DNA of 64,000 bases from an uncultured Acidobacteriota bacterium (GTDB lineage: Bacteria > Acidobacteriota > Terriglobia > Terriglobales > Acidobacteriaceae): positions 62,001 to 126,000 of the forward strand of contig CAIQPK010000090.1 of the NCBI GenBank assembly GCA_903873705.1, given 5' to 3'. The notes beneath the pieces are model-generated. The model saw only the letters and a list, made by a program, of their open reading frames with translations. It did not search any database and had not been told where the DNA came from. The position numbers and the translations under genes are program-made. Below, one piece after another: positions 16,596 through 24,710 of the stretch. Numbering within the stretch: the first letter of the stretch is position 1; every line of letters begins with the position of its first letter.

Positions 16596-17834
16596 CTACG
16601 GGTTGACCAGCGAGGAAGCGTGCTGACCGTTAGCAGCGGCAGCCACGCAGGAGAGCTGCGGACCCGCATCGAACGGCTGGTTGGCAATGGCCGTCAGGCC
16701 ACCCGTGTGAGGATCGAGCTGTGAGGCCGAAATCGATCCAGCCAGGCGGTTCGACGTGAAGAGGTAGATGCCGAGTGCCGGCTCAACCGCAACGCAGGTG
16801 GGGCCGGTCGCTGCCGAGCTGTTCGCCGAGCCAACCGTGGAGGCCGCTCCGCTGGCAGGGTCGATAGCATACGAGGTGACCGTGTTGGCGCCGAAGTTCG
16901 CCGTGTACATGAACTTGCCACGGGGATCGATCGTGACCGCGACTGGGAACTGGCCGGTACCGAACGGGCTGAACGACATGGGAGCAAGTGTACCGGGAGC
17001 GGTGGCACCCTGCACGATGTAGCCATAGAGCTGGTTGGTGGCGCGGTCGGTCACGTAGACGAACCGTGCGGTGGGGTCTTCGACGATCGCCGTCGGCGTC
17101 GTGCCGGCATTGATTCCGGTCGCGACAGTCTTGCCGCCCACAGTAGTGATCGAGGTGCCCGCCAACGGCGTCAGTGCGCCGGTGGTGGTGTTTTGAGAGA
17201 ACGCGAGCAGCTGACCCGTGCCCGTGCCCGACGCATTCGTATCGGCGTCCACAACATAGGCGAAGTGATTCAGCGCGCTCAGCGTAATCCCGACCGGGTT
17301 GTTGCCCACGTTGAGCGTGAGCGGAGCACCGAGGGCACCGTAGTTCGCATCAGTAGCGTTGTTATTGATCGGGAAGATCGTGACGCCGCCGGGACCGGTA
17401 GAAACCGGACCGAAGCCGTTCTGGTAGGTGAACGTGACGTACAGGAAGCTGCCGGAAGCATCGATCGCCGCTGCCGTCGGGTAGCTGCCCGTGATGTTGT
17501 AGGTGTGCTGGCCGTAGAGCTTGCCGTCGGTACCGATGGCATACTGGGCCACCTTGTTATCCTGGCTGCCGCCGATGACGTAAACCAGCTTGCTGCTGGG
17601 GTGCACCACCAGCGTCACCGGATTGGTGAAATTCGTCGCGAACGGCGAACCGGCAATCTGGACAAGCGAGCCCGTCTGGTAGTCGACTGCAAACGCCGAA
17701 ACCGTACCGTTCGATGCGGAGGTGGCGTAGACATAAGCCACGGTGTAGTCACGGCTGCATGCCGTAACGCCGAGACCGAGTGCCAGAGACATCATTGTGG
17801 CCAGTGCCGCGCGGCCAATCCTGTAACGCTTCAT
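16596..17834 (-). CDS. YVTN/lactonase-type beta-propeller lipoprotein
   Basis: A 412-residue protein with a lipoprotein signal peptide ending VTA-Cys26. The mature part repeats blades such as GTVSAFAVDYQTGSL, PSSKLVYVIGG, PTARFVYVTDR and GKFMYTANFGANTVTSYAID, the pattern of seven-bladed lactonase/YVTN propellers. Such proteins are annotated as 6-phosphogluconolactonase-like, but here envelope localisation and the lack of recognisable catalytic residues argue for a binding or structural role. The next gene on the same strand (17930-19171) is a clear paralogue with the same signal-peptide design, so this is a tandem duplication. The spacing of 95 bases could allow co-transcription. Confidence 0.8.
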   Translation of the reverse strand: MKRYRIGRAALATMMSLALGLGVTACSRDYTVAYVYATSASNGTVSAFAVDYQTGSLVQIAGSPFATNFTNPVTLVVHPSSKLVYVIGGSQDNKVAQYAIGTDGKLYGQHTYNITGSYPTAAAIDASGSFLYVTFTYQNGFGPVSTGPGGVTIFPINNNATDANYGALGAPLTLNVGNNPVGITLSALNHFAYVVDADTNASGTGTGQLLAFSQNTTTGALTPLAGTSITTVGGKTVATGINAGTTPTAIVEDPTARFVYVTDRATNQLYGYIVQGATAPGTLAPMSFSPFGTGQFPVAVTIDPRGKFMYTANFGANTVTSYAIDPASGAASTVGSANSSAATGPTCVAVEPALGIYLFTSNRLAGSISASQLDPHTGGLTAIANQPFDAGPQLSCVAAAANGQHASSLVNP

Positions 17835-17929
17835 GCGACTTCCCTTACGTCGAACCGGTAAAACGGGCTCGTGTTGATTACGACCCCAAAGGGCCGGGAA
17901 AAATGGATGACATGGACGCGGTCAGACAG

Positions 17930-19171
17930 CTAGTTGACCGCTCCGCTCACAGCCAGGCAATTACCAAGACCGCTGGCGGTGAAGGTAGAGCCGCGCGACA
18001 GCGTGGAAAGCTCGCCGGTAGTCGGGTTGAACAGCTCACCCGTGACCGTGCCGTCGTTACGGTTCGAAATGTACATGTACTGGCCGCTGGGATCTTCCAC
18101 CATGCAGACCGGGTTTGCCCCCACGATGTAGGGAGAACCAGGGATCGGGGTGAGCTGCGGGCTGATGACGAACGCCGAGATCGAGCTGAACGGGGTCGTC
18201 GTCCCACCGGTCGTGGAAACCGTCGACTGGTTGAGCACATACAGGTACTTGTTGCTGTTATCGATCAGCGAGTACATCGGGTTGGAGGTTCCGATGAGGT
18301 TCGAAACCGCTCCGCCGGTGACCGTGCTCAGGTTGCAGGCCGAACCCACCGTGTACGGCAGAATCCGGTTGGCGCCAGCATCAGTCAGGTAAATGTTGAT
18401 GCCGTTGCCGTTGATCGATGTCACGTTGTTGGCCAGGGTCGGAATCGTTCCCGGGGTCGTGATCGAGAGCTGGCCGCCGCCGCTGATGGCATAGGGGAAG
18501 ACCGAGCTGTCCGAGGAATCCAGCGTATACAGGCAGCTGCCCGCCGTGTGCATCATGATCGGCGCGACGCCGACGTTGAAGAAGGTCGTCGGGTTGCCGT
18601 TCTTATCCAGAACCGCAGAGTTGGTCAGCAGCGTCAGGCGGCCGGTGGAGCCATCCACCGAGAAGGCGGTAATGGAACCCGGATCGGCGGCTGAGGAGCC
18701 GATGTACTTCGGATCGGGAGAGTACTTGTCCAGCACGTAGAGGAACCCGCCGCTGCCATCGAACTGCGCCCATACCGGCACATTGCCCTGGGTGGCATAG
18801 CTCTGCTGGAACGTGAGCACACCGTCGCCACCCACGCTGTAAACAGCGATACCGCCGGAAGTCTCCTTGCCGCTGGAGATGGCCGTAGGCCGCGATCCGC
18901 CAGTGCCCTGGTTGATGACGTACACGTACCGTCCGCCGGGCTTCACCACGATCGACACGGGATTGACCCCGTTCGAGGTGAACGGCGAGCCGATAATCTG
19001 CGTCAGGTTGCCGGTAAAGTCGTCGATCTTGAATCCGGTGATCTGGTTGAACTGATCGCCCAGCACCCACATATATCCGATTGTTCCGCCGCCGCAGGCC
19101 GACATGCCCAGACCTAACGCCAACGATGCCAACATGGCCATTGCTACACGGCCCATCAAACTCAACTTCAT
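17930..19171 (-). CDS. YVTN/lactonase-type beta-propeller lipoprotein (paralogue)
   Basis: A 413-residue protein starting MKLSLMGRVAMAM, with lipobox MSA-Cys26 followed by GGG. Blades include GGRYVYVINQG, GSGGFLYVLDKYS, SNKYLYVLNQSTV and SGQYMYISNRNDGTV. It is related along its length to the product of 16596-17834, sharing for example GNLTQIIGSPFTSN against GSLVQIAGSPFATN. The ATG at 19171 is chosen for the AAGGAA site and because the lipoprotein signal begins there; the frame remains open upstream without conserved sequence. It is divergent from the ATP-grasp gene, with 285 bases between starts. The ligand or enzyme activity is unknown. Confidence 0.8.
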   Translation of the reverse strand: MKLSLMGRVAMAMLASLALGLGMSACGGGTIGYMWVLGDQFNQITGFKIDDFTGNLTQIIGSPFTSNGVNPVSIVVKPGGRYVYVINQGTGGSRPTAISSGKETSGGIAVYSVGGDGVLTFQQSYATQGNVPVWAQFDGSGGFLYVLDKYSPDPKYIGSSAADPGSITAFSVDGSTGRLTLLTNSAVLDKNGNPTTFFNVGVAPIMMHTAGSCLYTLDSSDSSVFPYAISGGGQLSITTPGTIPTLANNVTSINGNGINIYLTDAGANRILPYTVGSACNLSTVTGGAVSNLIGTSNPMYSLIDNSNKYLYVLNQSTVSTTGGTTTPFSSISAFVISPQLTPIPGSPYIVGANPVCMVEDPSGQYMYISNRNDGTVTGELFNPTTGELSTLSRGSTFTASGLGNCLAVSGAVN

Positions 19172-19456
19172 GCGCTTCCTTTGTGCCTGCAGGCTGCCGC
19201 TGATTGCTGCGCCGCGGAGTGCAGGGACCTGTCTCGGGAGAGAGTACCGAAATCCTTCGCTAATTGTAGAAGCTGTCGACGGTTTATGCCACTTTCCGAA
19301 GAGGCGGACACCGCTTTTCCAGAAATCGCGGCAGCTTGACAAGGGGGTCATGTGCGTTGGACGTCCCTTCCGCCGTAAGGTGAAGCGAAAAAGTCGACGC
19401 CCCGGAAGGCGAAACACTTGGCGCTACGGGATAGCCCCCCTATACTGAGCGAACAC

Positions 19457-20935
19457 ATGGACAATTTTTCACCGGAAATCCCCGCCAGCCAGTTTGATCC
19501 CTCCGCCCTGCGGAATTATCAGCTGGATGAAGCGTTCGACGAGATGTTTGCCGGTGCGTCCGCGTTCCGTCCCCATTACCAGCCGCTGCTGGACCACTTC
19601 GCCGGGCTGCCACCCCAGGAAATCCAGCGCCGCAAGCAGGCCGCCGACCTCTCCTTCCTGAACCAGGGCATCACCTTCACGGTCTACGGCCGCGAGGAAG
19701 GAACCGAGCGCATCTTTCCTTACGACCTGCTCCCGCGCATCATCACCCGCGACGGGTGGTCCACCGTCGAACGCGGCCTCACCCAGCGCATCACCGCCCT
19801 CAATCTCTTTCTCAAAGACATCTACACCGACGGCCGCATCCTCGCCGACGGCATCGTCCCCCGCGAGCTCGTATACAGCTGCCCGCAGTTCCGTCGCCAC
19901 ATGATCGGCCTCCAGGTCCCCCGCAACGTCTATATCGCCATCTGCGGCACCGACCTGATCCGCCTCGAAAACGGCGATTTCGTGGTCCTCGAAGACAATC
20001 TGCGCGTGCCGTCGGGCGTCAGCTACATGCTGACCAACCGCCGCGTCATGAAGCGCATCTTTCCCCAGCTCTTCCGCCACTACAACGTCCGCCCCATCGA
20101 GCAATACACCCAGATGCTGCTGGGCACCCTGCGCTCTCTCTCACCCGAAGGCCGTCCCGAGCCCAACATCGTTCTCCTCTCCCCCGGCGTCTTCAACTCC
20201 GCCTACTTCGAGCACGCCTACCTCGCCCGCCAGATGGGCATCGAGCTCGTCGAAGGCCGCGACCTCATGGTCCACGACAACGTCTGCTACATGCGCAACA
20301 CCAGCGGCCTCAGCCGCGTGGACGTCATCTACCGCCGCGTCGACGACGACTTCATCGACCCGCTCAGCTTCCGCCCCGACTCCTGCCTCGGCGTCGCCGG
20401 CCTCTTCAACTGCTACCGCGCCGGCAACGTCACCCTCGCCAACGCCTTCGGCACCGGCGTCGCCGACGACAAGGCCCTCTACGCCTTCGTCCCCGACATC
20501 ATTCGTTACTACCTCAGCGAAGAACCCATCCTCAAGAACGTCGAGACCTACCTCTGCATGCGCGACAAAGAGCGCGAGTACGTGCTCGCTAACCTCGACA
20601 AGCTGGTGGTGAAAGCGGTTGGCGAATCCGGCGGCTACGGCATGTTGATCGGCCCGCAATCCACAGCCAAAGAACGCGAACTCTTCGCCGACAAGATCAA
20701 GGCCAACCCCCGCAACTACATCGCCCAGCCCACCATCAGCTTCTCCCGTGCCCCCTGCCTCATCGGCGACACGCTCGAACCCCGCCACGTCGATCTCCGC
20801 CCCTACGTCCTCTACGGCGACAAGGTAACGATCGTCCCCGGCGGCCTCACCCGCGTCGCGCTCAAACAAGGGTCGCTGGTCGTTAACAGCTCGCAGGGCG
20901 GCGGCTCAAAGGATACGTGGGTCCTCAGCGAGTAA
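19457..20935 (+). CDS. Circularly permuted ATP-grasp family protein (DUF404/DUF407)
   Basis: A 492-residue protein of the circularly permuted ATP-grasp type. Recognisable segments are GITFTVYG near residue 65, [36 protein letters not shown] and [15 protein letters not shown]. Family members are predicted amide ligases and are almost always encoded with an alpha-E protein and a transglutaminase-like protein, both present downstream here (22613 and 24711), suggesting synthesis and cleavage of an unknown peptide-like product. The ATG at 19457 precedes [19 protein letters not shown]. In this window the usual cluster is broken by a BrnT/BrnA module and a nucleoside hydrolase directly after this gene. 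Confidence 0.88.
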   Translation: MDNFSPEIPASQFDPSALRNYQLDEAFDEMFAGASAFRPHYQPLLDHFAGLPPQEIQRRKQAADLSFLNQGITFTVYGREEGTERIFPYDLLPRIITRDGWSTVERGLTQRITALNLFLKDIYTDGRILADGIVPRELVYSCPQFRRHMIGLQVPRNVYIAICGTDLIRLENGDFVVLEDNLRVPSGVSYMLTNRRVMKRIFPQLFRHYNVRPIEQYTQMLLGTLRSLSPEGRPEPNIVLLSPGVFNSAYFEHAYLARQMGIELVEGRDLMVHDNVCYMRNTSGLSRVDVIYRRVDDDFIDPLSFRPDSCLGVAGLFNCYRAGNVTLANAFGTGVADDKALYAFVPDIIRYYLSEEPILKNVETYLCMRDKEREYVLANLDKLVVKAVGESGGYGMLIGPQSTAKERELFADKIKANPRNYIAQPTISFSRAPCLIGDTLEPRHVDLRPYVLYGDKVTIVPGGLTRVALKQGSLVVNSSQGGGSKDTWVLSE

Positions 20936-20939
20936 GGCG

Positions 20940-21253
20940 ATGATCTACTTCGAATGGGACGAGGACAAAGCCGCAAGAACCTTCGTGAACATCGCGTCGG
21001 CTTCCGAGCTGCGAGCGCCGTTTTTGACGATCCGCTCTGCCTGACAATAGAGGACTCGGTGGTGGACGGCGAGCAGCGCTGGAGAACGGTTGGCTTAGCC
21101 TTGAATCTAGTAGTTTTGTTGGTAATTCATCTCGAAGAGACGGATAATGGGGATACGTTTATCCGGATCATTTCGGCTAGACACGCGACACCTTTGGAAA
21201 GGAGCGACTATGAGCAAAATCGTACGCATGTCGGCGGACACACCGCTCGATAA
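20940..21253 (+). pseudogene. brnT: BrnT-type toxin, frameshifted
   Basis: The reading frame opens at the ATG at 20940 with MIYFEWDEDKAA, the exact start of BrnT ribonuclease toxins, but then runs out of family sequence. One frame over, starting in the same codons, it continues KNLREHRVGFRAASAVFDDP, then GEQRWRTVGLAL and IRIISARHATPLERSDYE, all BrnT landmarks. A single missing base near 20973-20980 explains this. As written the toxin is dead, unless the base is a sequencing error or slippage restores it. The second frame ends at 21253, overlapping the start of brnA by 44 bases. The module begins 4 bases after the ATP-grasp stop codon. Confidence 0.75.
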
Positions 21254-21410
21254 AGAATCGATCAGGCAGCTGCAGGAATTAGCCCGCATGCCCGCATCCG
21301 AAATCAGAACCGACCTTATTCCGGAGCGTCGCTTTGACCTTACCCTGGCAGCACAGCGTCGCCGCATCGGCTGGAAGCCCGGGCAGGCATCGCAGAAGAA
21401 GGCGAGCTGA
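21210..21410 (+). CDS. brnA: BrnA-type antitoxin
   Basis: A 66-residue protein starting MSKIVRMSADTPLDKESIRQ, preceded by GGAAAGGAG. Position and content fit BrnA, the antitoxin that neutralises BrnT and represses the operon through a ribbon-helix-helix C-terminus. It directly follows and overlaps the BrnT remnant. The conserved part before the basic end (QRRRIGWKPG) is intact, so the antitoxin could still be made. It is an orphan if the toxin frameshift is real. Its stop codon is directly followed by the open frame of the nucleoside hydrolase. Confidence 0.72.
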   Translation: MSKIVRMSADTPLDKESIRQLQELARMPASEIRTDLIPERRFDLTLAAQRRRIGWKPGQASQKKAS

Positions 21411-21413
21411 TCC

Positions 21414-22502
21414 CTGCATCGCGCCCTGCGTCTTGCCCGTTTCGCAATCTGGATCACCACCGCACTTGCTCCTGCCCAGCGCCTCGTCCTCATCGACCAG
21501 GATGGCTCCGGCCCGGCCGCCTCCAACCAGATGGCGATGATGGTGCTCCTGCAATCGCCCAAAGTCCGCGTCCTCGGCATCACCATGGTCAGCGGCAACG
21601 CCTGGGAGCCCGAGGAACTCGCCCACACCCTCCGCATGCTGGAGCTCATTCACCGCACCGACGTTCCCGTCGTTCCCGGCGCCATCTTCCCGCTTATCCG
21701 CACCGAAGCCGAATCGATGCAGCAGCGCAACGCCTTTGGCAGCTTTCCCTGGTACGGCGCCTGGGGAGACTCCGCCCAGCACACCAGCATGCAGCCATAC
21801 CACGCCGCCACCGTCGTTCCACCGCTTCCCGAAGGCGCACCAACCCTCAAGCCGCTCAACGAAGACGCCGCGCACTTCCTCATCCGGCAGGTCCGCGCCC
21901 ATCCGCACGCCGTCACGATCTACGCCGGCGGCCCGCTCACCAACATCGCCCTCGCGCTCGCCATCGACCCCGAAATCGCCGCGCTCACCAGGGGCATCGT
22001 CATCATGGGCGGCAGCCTCGCGCCGCAGACCGACGACCCCGAGTTCGCCACGCATCCCCGCCACGAATTCAACTTCTGGTTCGACCCCGAAGCCGCACAC
22101 ATCGTCCTCCGCGCTCCCTGGCCGCGCATCGACCTCACCACCGTCGACATCTCCATCAAAACCGACTTCACCAAGGCCATGATGGCCGAAATCGCCGCCG
22201 CAAAATCGCCCGCCTCCGACTACATCGCCCGTTACTCCACCGAGTTTCACTACCTCTGGGACGAACTGGCAGCAGTAGCCTTCCTCGACCCCAAAATCAT
22301 CACCAAAGAACGCCTCCTTTACGTCGACGTCGACCTCGCCCGCGGCCCCAACTACGGCGACACCCTCACCTGGTCCGAGCCCTACAAGCCGCAATCCGAC
22401 CTGCAGCCCGTCCACGTCCAGGTCGATCTCGACACCCAGCGCTTTTATCGCCTTTTCGTCGACCTCATGAAGGCCTCGCCCCTTCCGCCGGCCAAACAGT
22501 AG
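21414..22502 (+). CDS. Secreted nucleoside hydrolase-like protein with no conventional start codon
   Basis: The family sequence is open from 21411, just after the brnA stop. It reads LHRALRLARFAIWITTALA (signal-peptide-like), then RLVLIDQDGSG, LLQSPKVRVLGITMVSGNAW, YAGGPLTNIALAL and IMGGSLAPQ, the inosine-uridine nucleoside hydrolase pattern. No ATG, GTG or TTG occurs before 21531; a start at 21531 would delete the first strand and its DQD motif. A CTG at 21414 with AGAAGG upstream is the best candidate. The classical DxDxxxDD calcium/ribose motif appears as DQD with GSGPAASNQ after it, so the second Asp pair is absent, as in a divergent subgroup. The true substrate is uncertain. Confidence 0.7.
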   Translation: MHRALRLARFAIWITTALAPAQRLVLIDQDGSGPAASNQMAMMVLLQSPKVRVLGITMVSGNAWEPEELAHTLRMLELIHRTDVPVVPGAIFPLIRTEAESMQQRNAFGSFPWYGAWGDSAQHTSMQPYHAATVVPPLPEGAPTLKPLNEDAAHFLIRQVRAHPHAVTIYAGGPLTNIALALAIDPEIAALTRGIVIMGGSLAPQTDDPEFATHPRHEFNFWFDPEAAHIVLRAPWPRIDLTTVDISIKTDFTKAMMAEIAAAKSPASDYIARYSTEFHYLWDELAAVAFLDPKIITKERLLYVDVDLARGPNYGDTLTWSEPYKPQSDLQPVHVQVDLDTQRFYRLFVDLMKASPLPPAKQ

Positions 22503-22612
22503 AGCATCCGTCCCGCGCGAACGTGTAGATTGGGAATCACGCAGTCATTTTCATGGAACGGGATCGACCGGTAGCTGTCGACCGCATTTTCACCGATCAC
22601 GAAAGGACTTCC

Positions 22613-23608
22613 TTGCTCTCTCGCGTTGCCGACTCACTGTACTGGATGTCCCGTTACCTGGAACGCGCCGAACACACCACGCGCATGCTGGACGTCAACC
22701 TGAACCTGATGCTCGACGAGAGCTCCACCAGCTCCGAACGCCGCTGGCAGCGCGTGCTGCAGGCACTCGGCAAGCCCAAGCGCGTCAAGTGGGACGACAA
22801 CCCCTACGAGCTCACCCGCACCCTCACGTTCGACACCGGCGTAAAAGCCTCCGTGCTTTCCTGCATCATCGCCGCCCGCGAAAACTCGCGCCACGTCCGC
22901 GAACAGATCTCCACCGAGCAGTGGCACCGCCTCAACTCCCTCTACCTCGAAGTGACCCGCCCTGAACTGCAAACCAGCATGCAGATGCAGGCGCAGTTCG
23001 AAAGCGACGAAACGCCCGCAGCCTTTCTGCAGCAGGTAATGGAAGCGGTCCACCAGTTCCAGGGTGTAACTGATTCCACCATGAGTCACGGCGAAGGTTG
23101 GCAGTTCATCCAGGTCGGCCGCTCGCTCGAACGCGCGTCCGCCACCGCCATGCTGCTCGAGGCCTACCAGGAAGACCTCTGGGCAGAGCCCGGAGGCGTC
23201 GACGGCAATGAGTACCTCGAATGGATGGGCCTCCTCCGCTCAGCCACCGCATTCGAGGCCTACTGCAAGGTCTACACCGCCGACCTGACCCCCGAGCGCA
23301 TCCTCGAGTTCCTCCTCCTCGACCCCGAATTCCCGCACTCGCTGCGCTTCTCCATCGACGCCATGCAGCAGGCCCTCTCCGCCATCGACCGCTCCGGCGG
23401 TGGCGGCAGCCGCACCGAGCCGCTCAGCCGTCTCGCGGGCCGCGTCTACGCCTCGCTCGCCTACACCTCGGTCGATGAAATCCTCGACCAGGGCGTCGTT
23501 CCCTACCTGCGGCGCATCCAGACCCAATGCTCCGAAATTCACAACACGATTTATCAGCTCTACATTGATTACTCGATTCAGTCGGCCCTCACCGGCAGTT
23601 CGAACTGA
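22613..23608 (+). CDS. Alpha-E domain protein (DUF403)
   Basis: About 331 residues. It opens LLSRVADSLYWMSRYLERAE, the hallmark N-terminus of alpha-E proteins, and remains all-helical to the end. A TTG start at 22613 is preferred because AAAGGA stands 5-6 bases upstream and gives the usual family start; an ATG at 22553 is in frame and adds 20 unrelated residues. Alpha-E proteins have no known biochemical activity but are genomically tied to circularly permuted ATP-grasp and transglutaminase genes, as here. An acyltransferase gene begins 14 bases after its stop codon. Confidence 0.88.
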   Translation: MLSRVADSLYWMSRYLERAEHTTRMLDVNLNLMLDESSTSSERRWQRVLQALGKPKRVKWDDNPYELTRTLTFDTGVKASVLSCIIAARENSRHVREQISTEQWHRLNSLYLEVTRPELQTSMQMQAQFESDETPAAFLQQVMEAVHQFQGVTDSTMSHGEGWQFIQVGRSLERASATAMLLEAYQEDLWAEPGGVDGNEYLEWMGLLRSATAFEAYCKVYTADLTPERILEFLLLDPEFPHSLRFSIDAMQQALSAIDRSGGGGSRTEPLSRLAGRVYASLAYTSVDEILDQGVVPYLRRIQTQCSEIHNTIYQLYIDYSIQSALTGSSN

Positions 23609-23622
23609 CCACACCTGCGGAG

Positions 23623-24663
23623 ATGCTCGACTTGCAACCGGAGACGTCTTCACCCGCCGCGCTAACCGATGCCTCACCGGCAAGCCCACGCGCACACGCA
23701 CCGCGACGCGATCTGCTGATCGACGTCGTGCGCGGCCTGGCAATCGTGCTGGTGGCGCTCGGCCACACCAACCAGGGCGTCGCCCGGCGCGGGTGGTGGG
23801 GAACGTCGAACATCGGGGTGCATCTCGATCTGGCCATCTACGCCTTCCACATGCCGGCGTTCTTTTTTGTCAGTGGCATTTTCATAAAACGCAGTGTTTC
23901 CAAGCGCGGCGAACGCGGCTACACGCTCGAAAAACTCCGCACCATGATCTATCCGTACTTCCTGTGGGCCTTCATCTTTGCCGGCGCCACCATACCGTTC
24001 GCGCGCTTCATGGCGCAAACCACCCCGCCCTGGCGGACCTTCCTCTTCACCCTCTTCACCGGTGCAGCACCGTGGTTCCTGCCCACGCTCTTCTTCGCAC
24101 TCATGCTGGGCATGCTCTTCCGCAACCTGCCCATGCCACTGTTTTTCATCGCCGCTGCGTCACTTAGCCTTTGGGGACCGGAGACCGACGTGATGTTCTT
24201 CGACCGGGGACTGCACCACCTGGTGTTCCTGGTAGCCGGCATGTGGGTAGGCGCGTCATTCAAAAAGCTTGAAGCCATACCGGTGTGGACATCGGCGCTG
24301 GCAGCACTCTTGCTCGCCGTCGTCATCTACCTGGTCACGGCAAGCCCGTTCGGCCTGTCGCCCTACTTGTTCATCCCGCTGGGCCTCCTCGGCACACTGA
24401 TGTTGATGCTGGTGGCGAACTGTATGGGCCACTCTCCGACCGCGCGTGCCCTGGCCTGGACCGGAGCCGCCTCCTTCGGCATCTTCCTGATGTCATCGTT
24501 TCCGCAGGGCGCTGGGCGCGAGCTGCTGGTGCGCATTCTGCACACCACTGAACCGTGGCTGCAGCTCATCTTTCCCACAATCCTCGCCGTGGTCATTCCC
24601 GCGTGGCTTTATCATCAACGCAAGCTCTTACATATTCAGTGGATGTTTACTTGGCCTTTCTAG
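23623..24663 (+). CDS. Acyltransferase 3 family membrane protein (fucose 4-O-acetylase-like)
   Basis: A 346-residue protein with about ten membrane segments. The first reads RDLLIDVVRGLAIVLVALGH, which contains the Asp/Arg and the GH that mark acyltransferase-3 enzymes, and the second has FHMPAFFFVSG. These enzymes move acyl groups, often acetyl, onto exported sugars or lipids. It follows the alpha-E gene by 14 bases and precedes the transglutaminase by 47, so it is placed inside the cluster, which is not usual for this family. Whether it modifies the same product is unknown. Confidence 0.85.
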   Translation: MLDLQPETSSPAALTDASPASPRAHAPRRDLLIDVVRGLAIVLVALGHTNQGVARRGWWGTSNIGVHLDLAIYAFHMPAFFFVSGIFIKRSVSKRGERGYTLEKLRTMIYPYFLWAFIFAGATIPFARFMAQTTPPWRTFLFTLFTGAAPWFLPTLFFALMLGMLFRNLPMPLFFIAAASLSLWGPETDVMFFDRGLHHLVFLVAGMWVGASFKKLEAIPVWTSALAALLLAVVIYLVTASPFGLSPYLFIPLGLLGTLMLMLVANCMGHSPTARALAWTGAASFGIFLMSSFPQGAGRELLVRILHTTEPWLQLIFPTILAVVIPAWLYHQRKLLHIQWMFTWPF

Positions 24664-24710
24664 ACGCAGACCAACTTACTCGTTCTTTAAGCCGCTCCAA
24701 TGAGGTGCCT

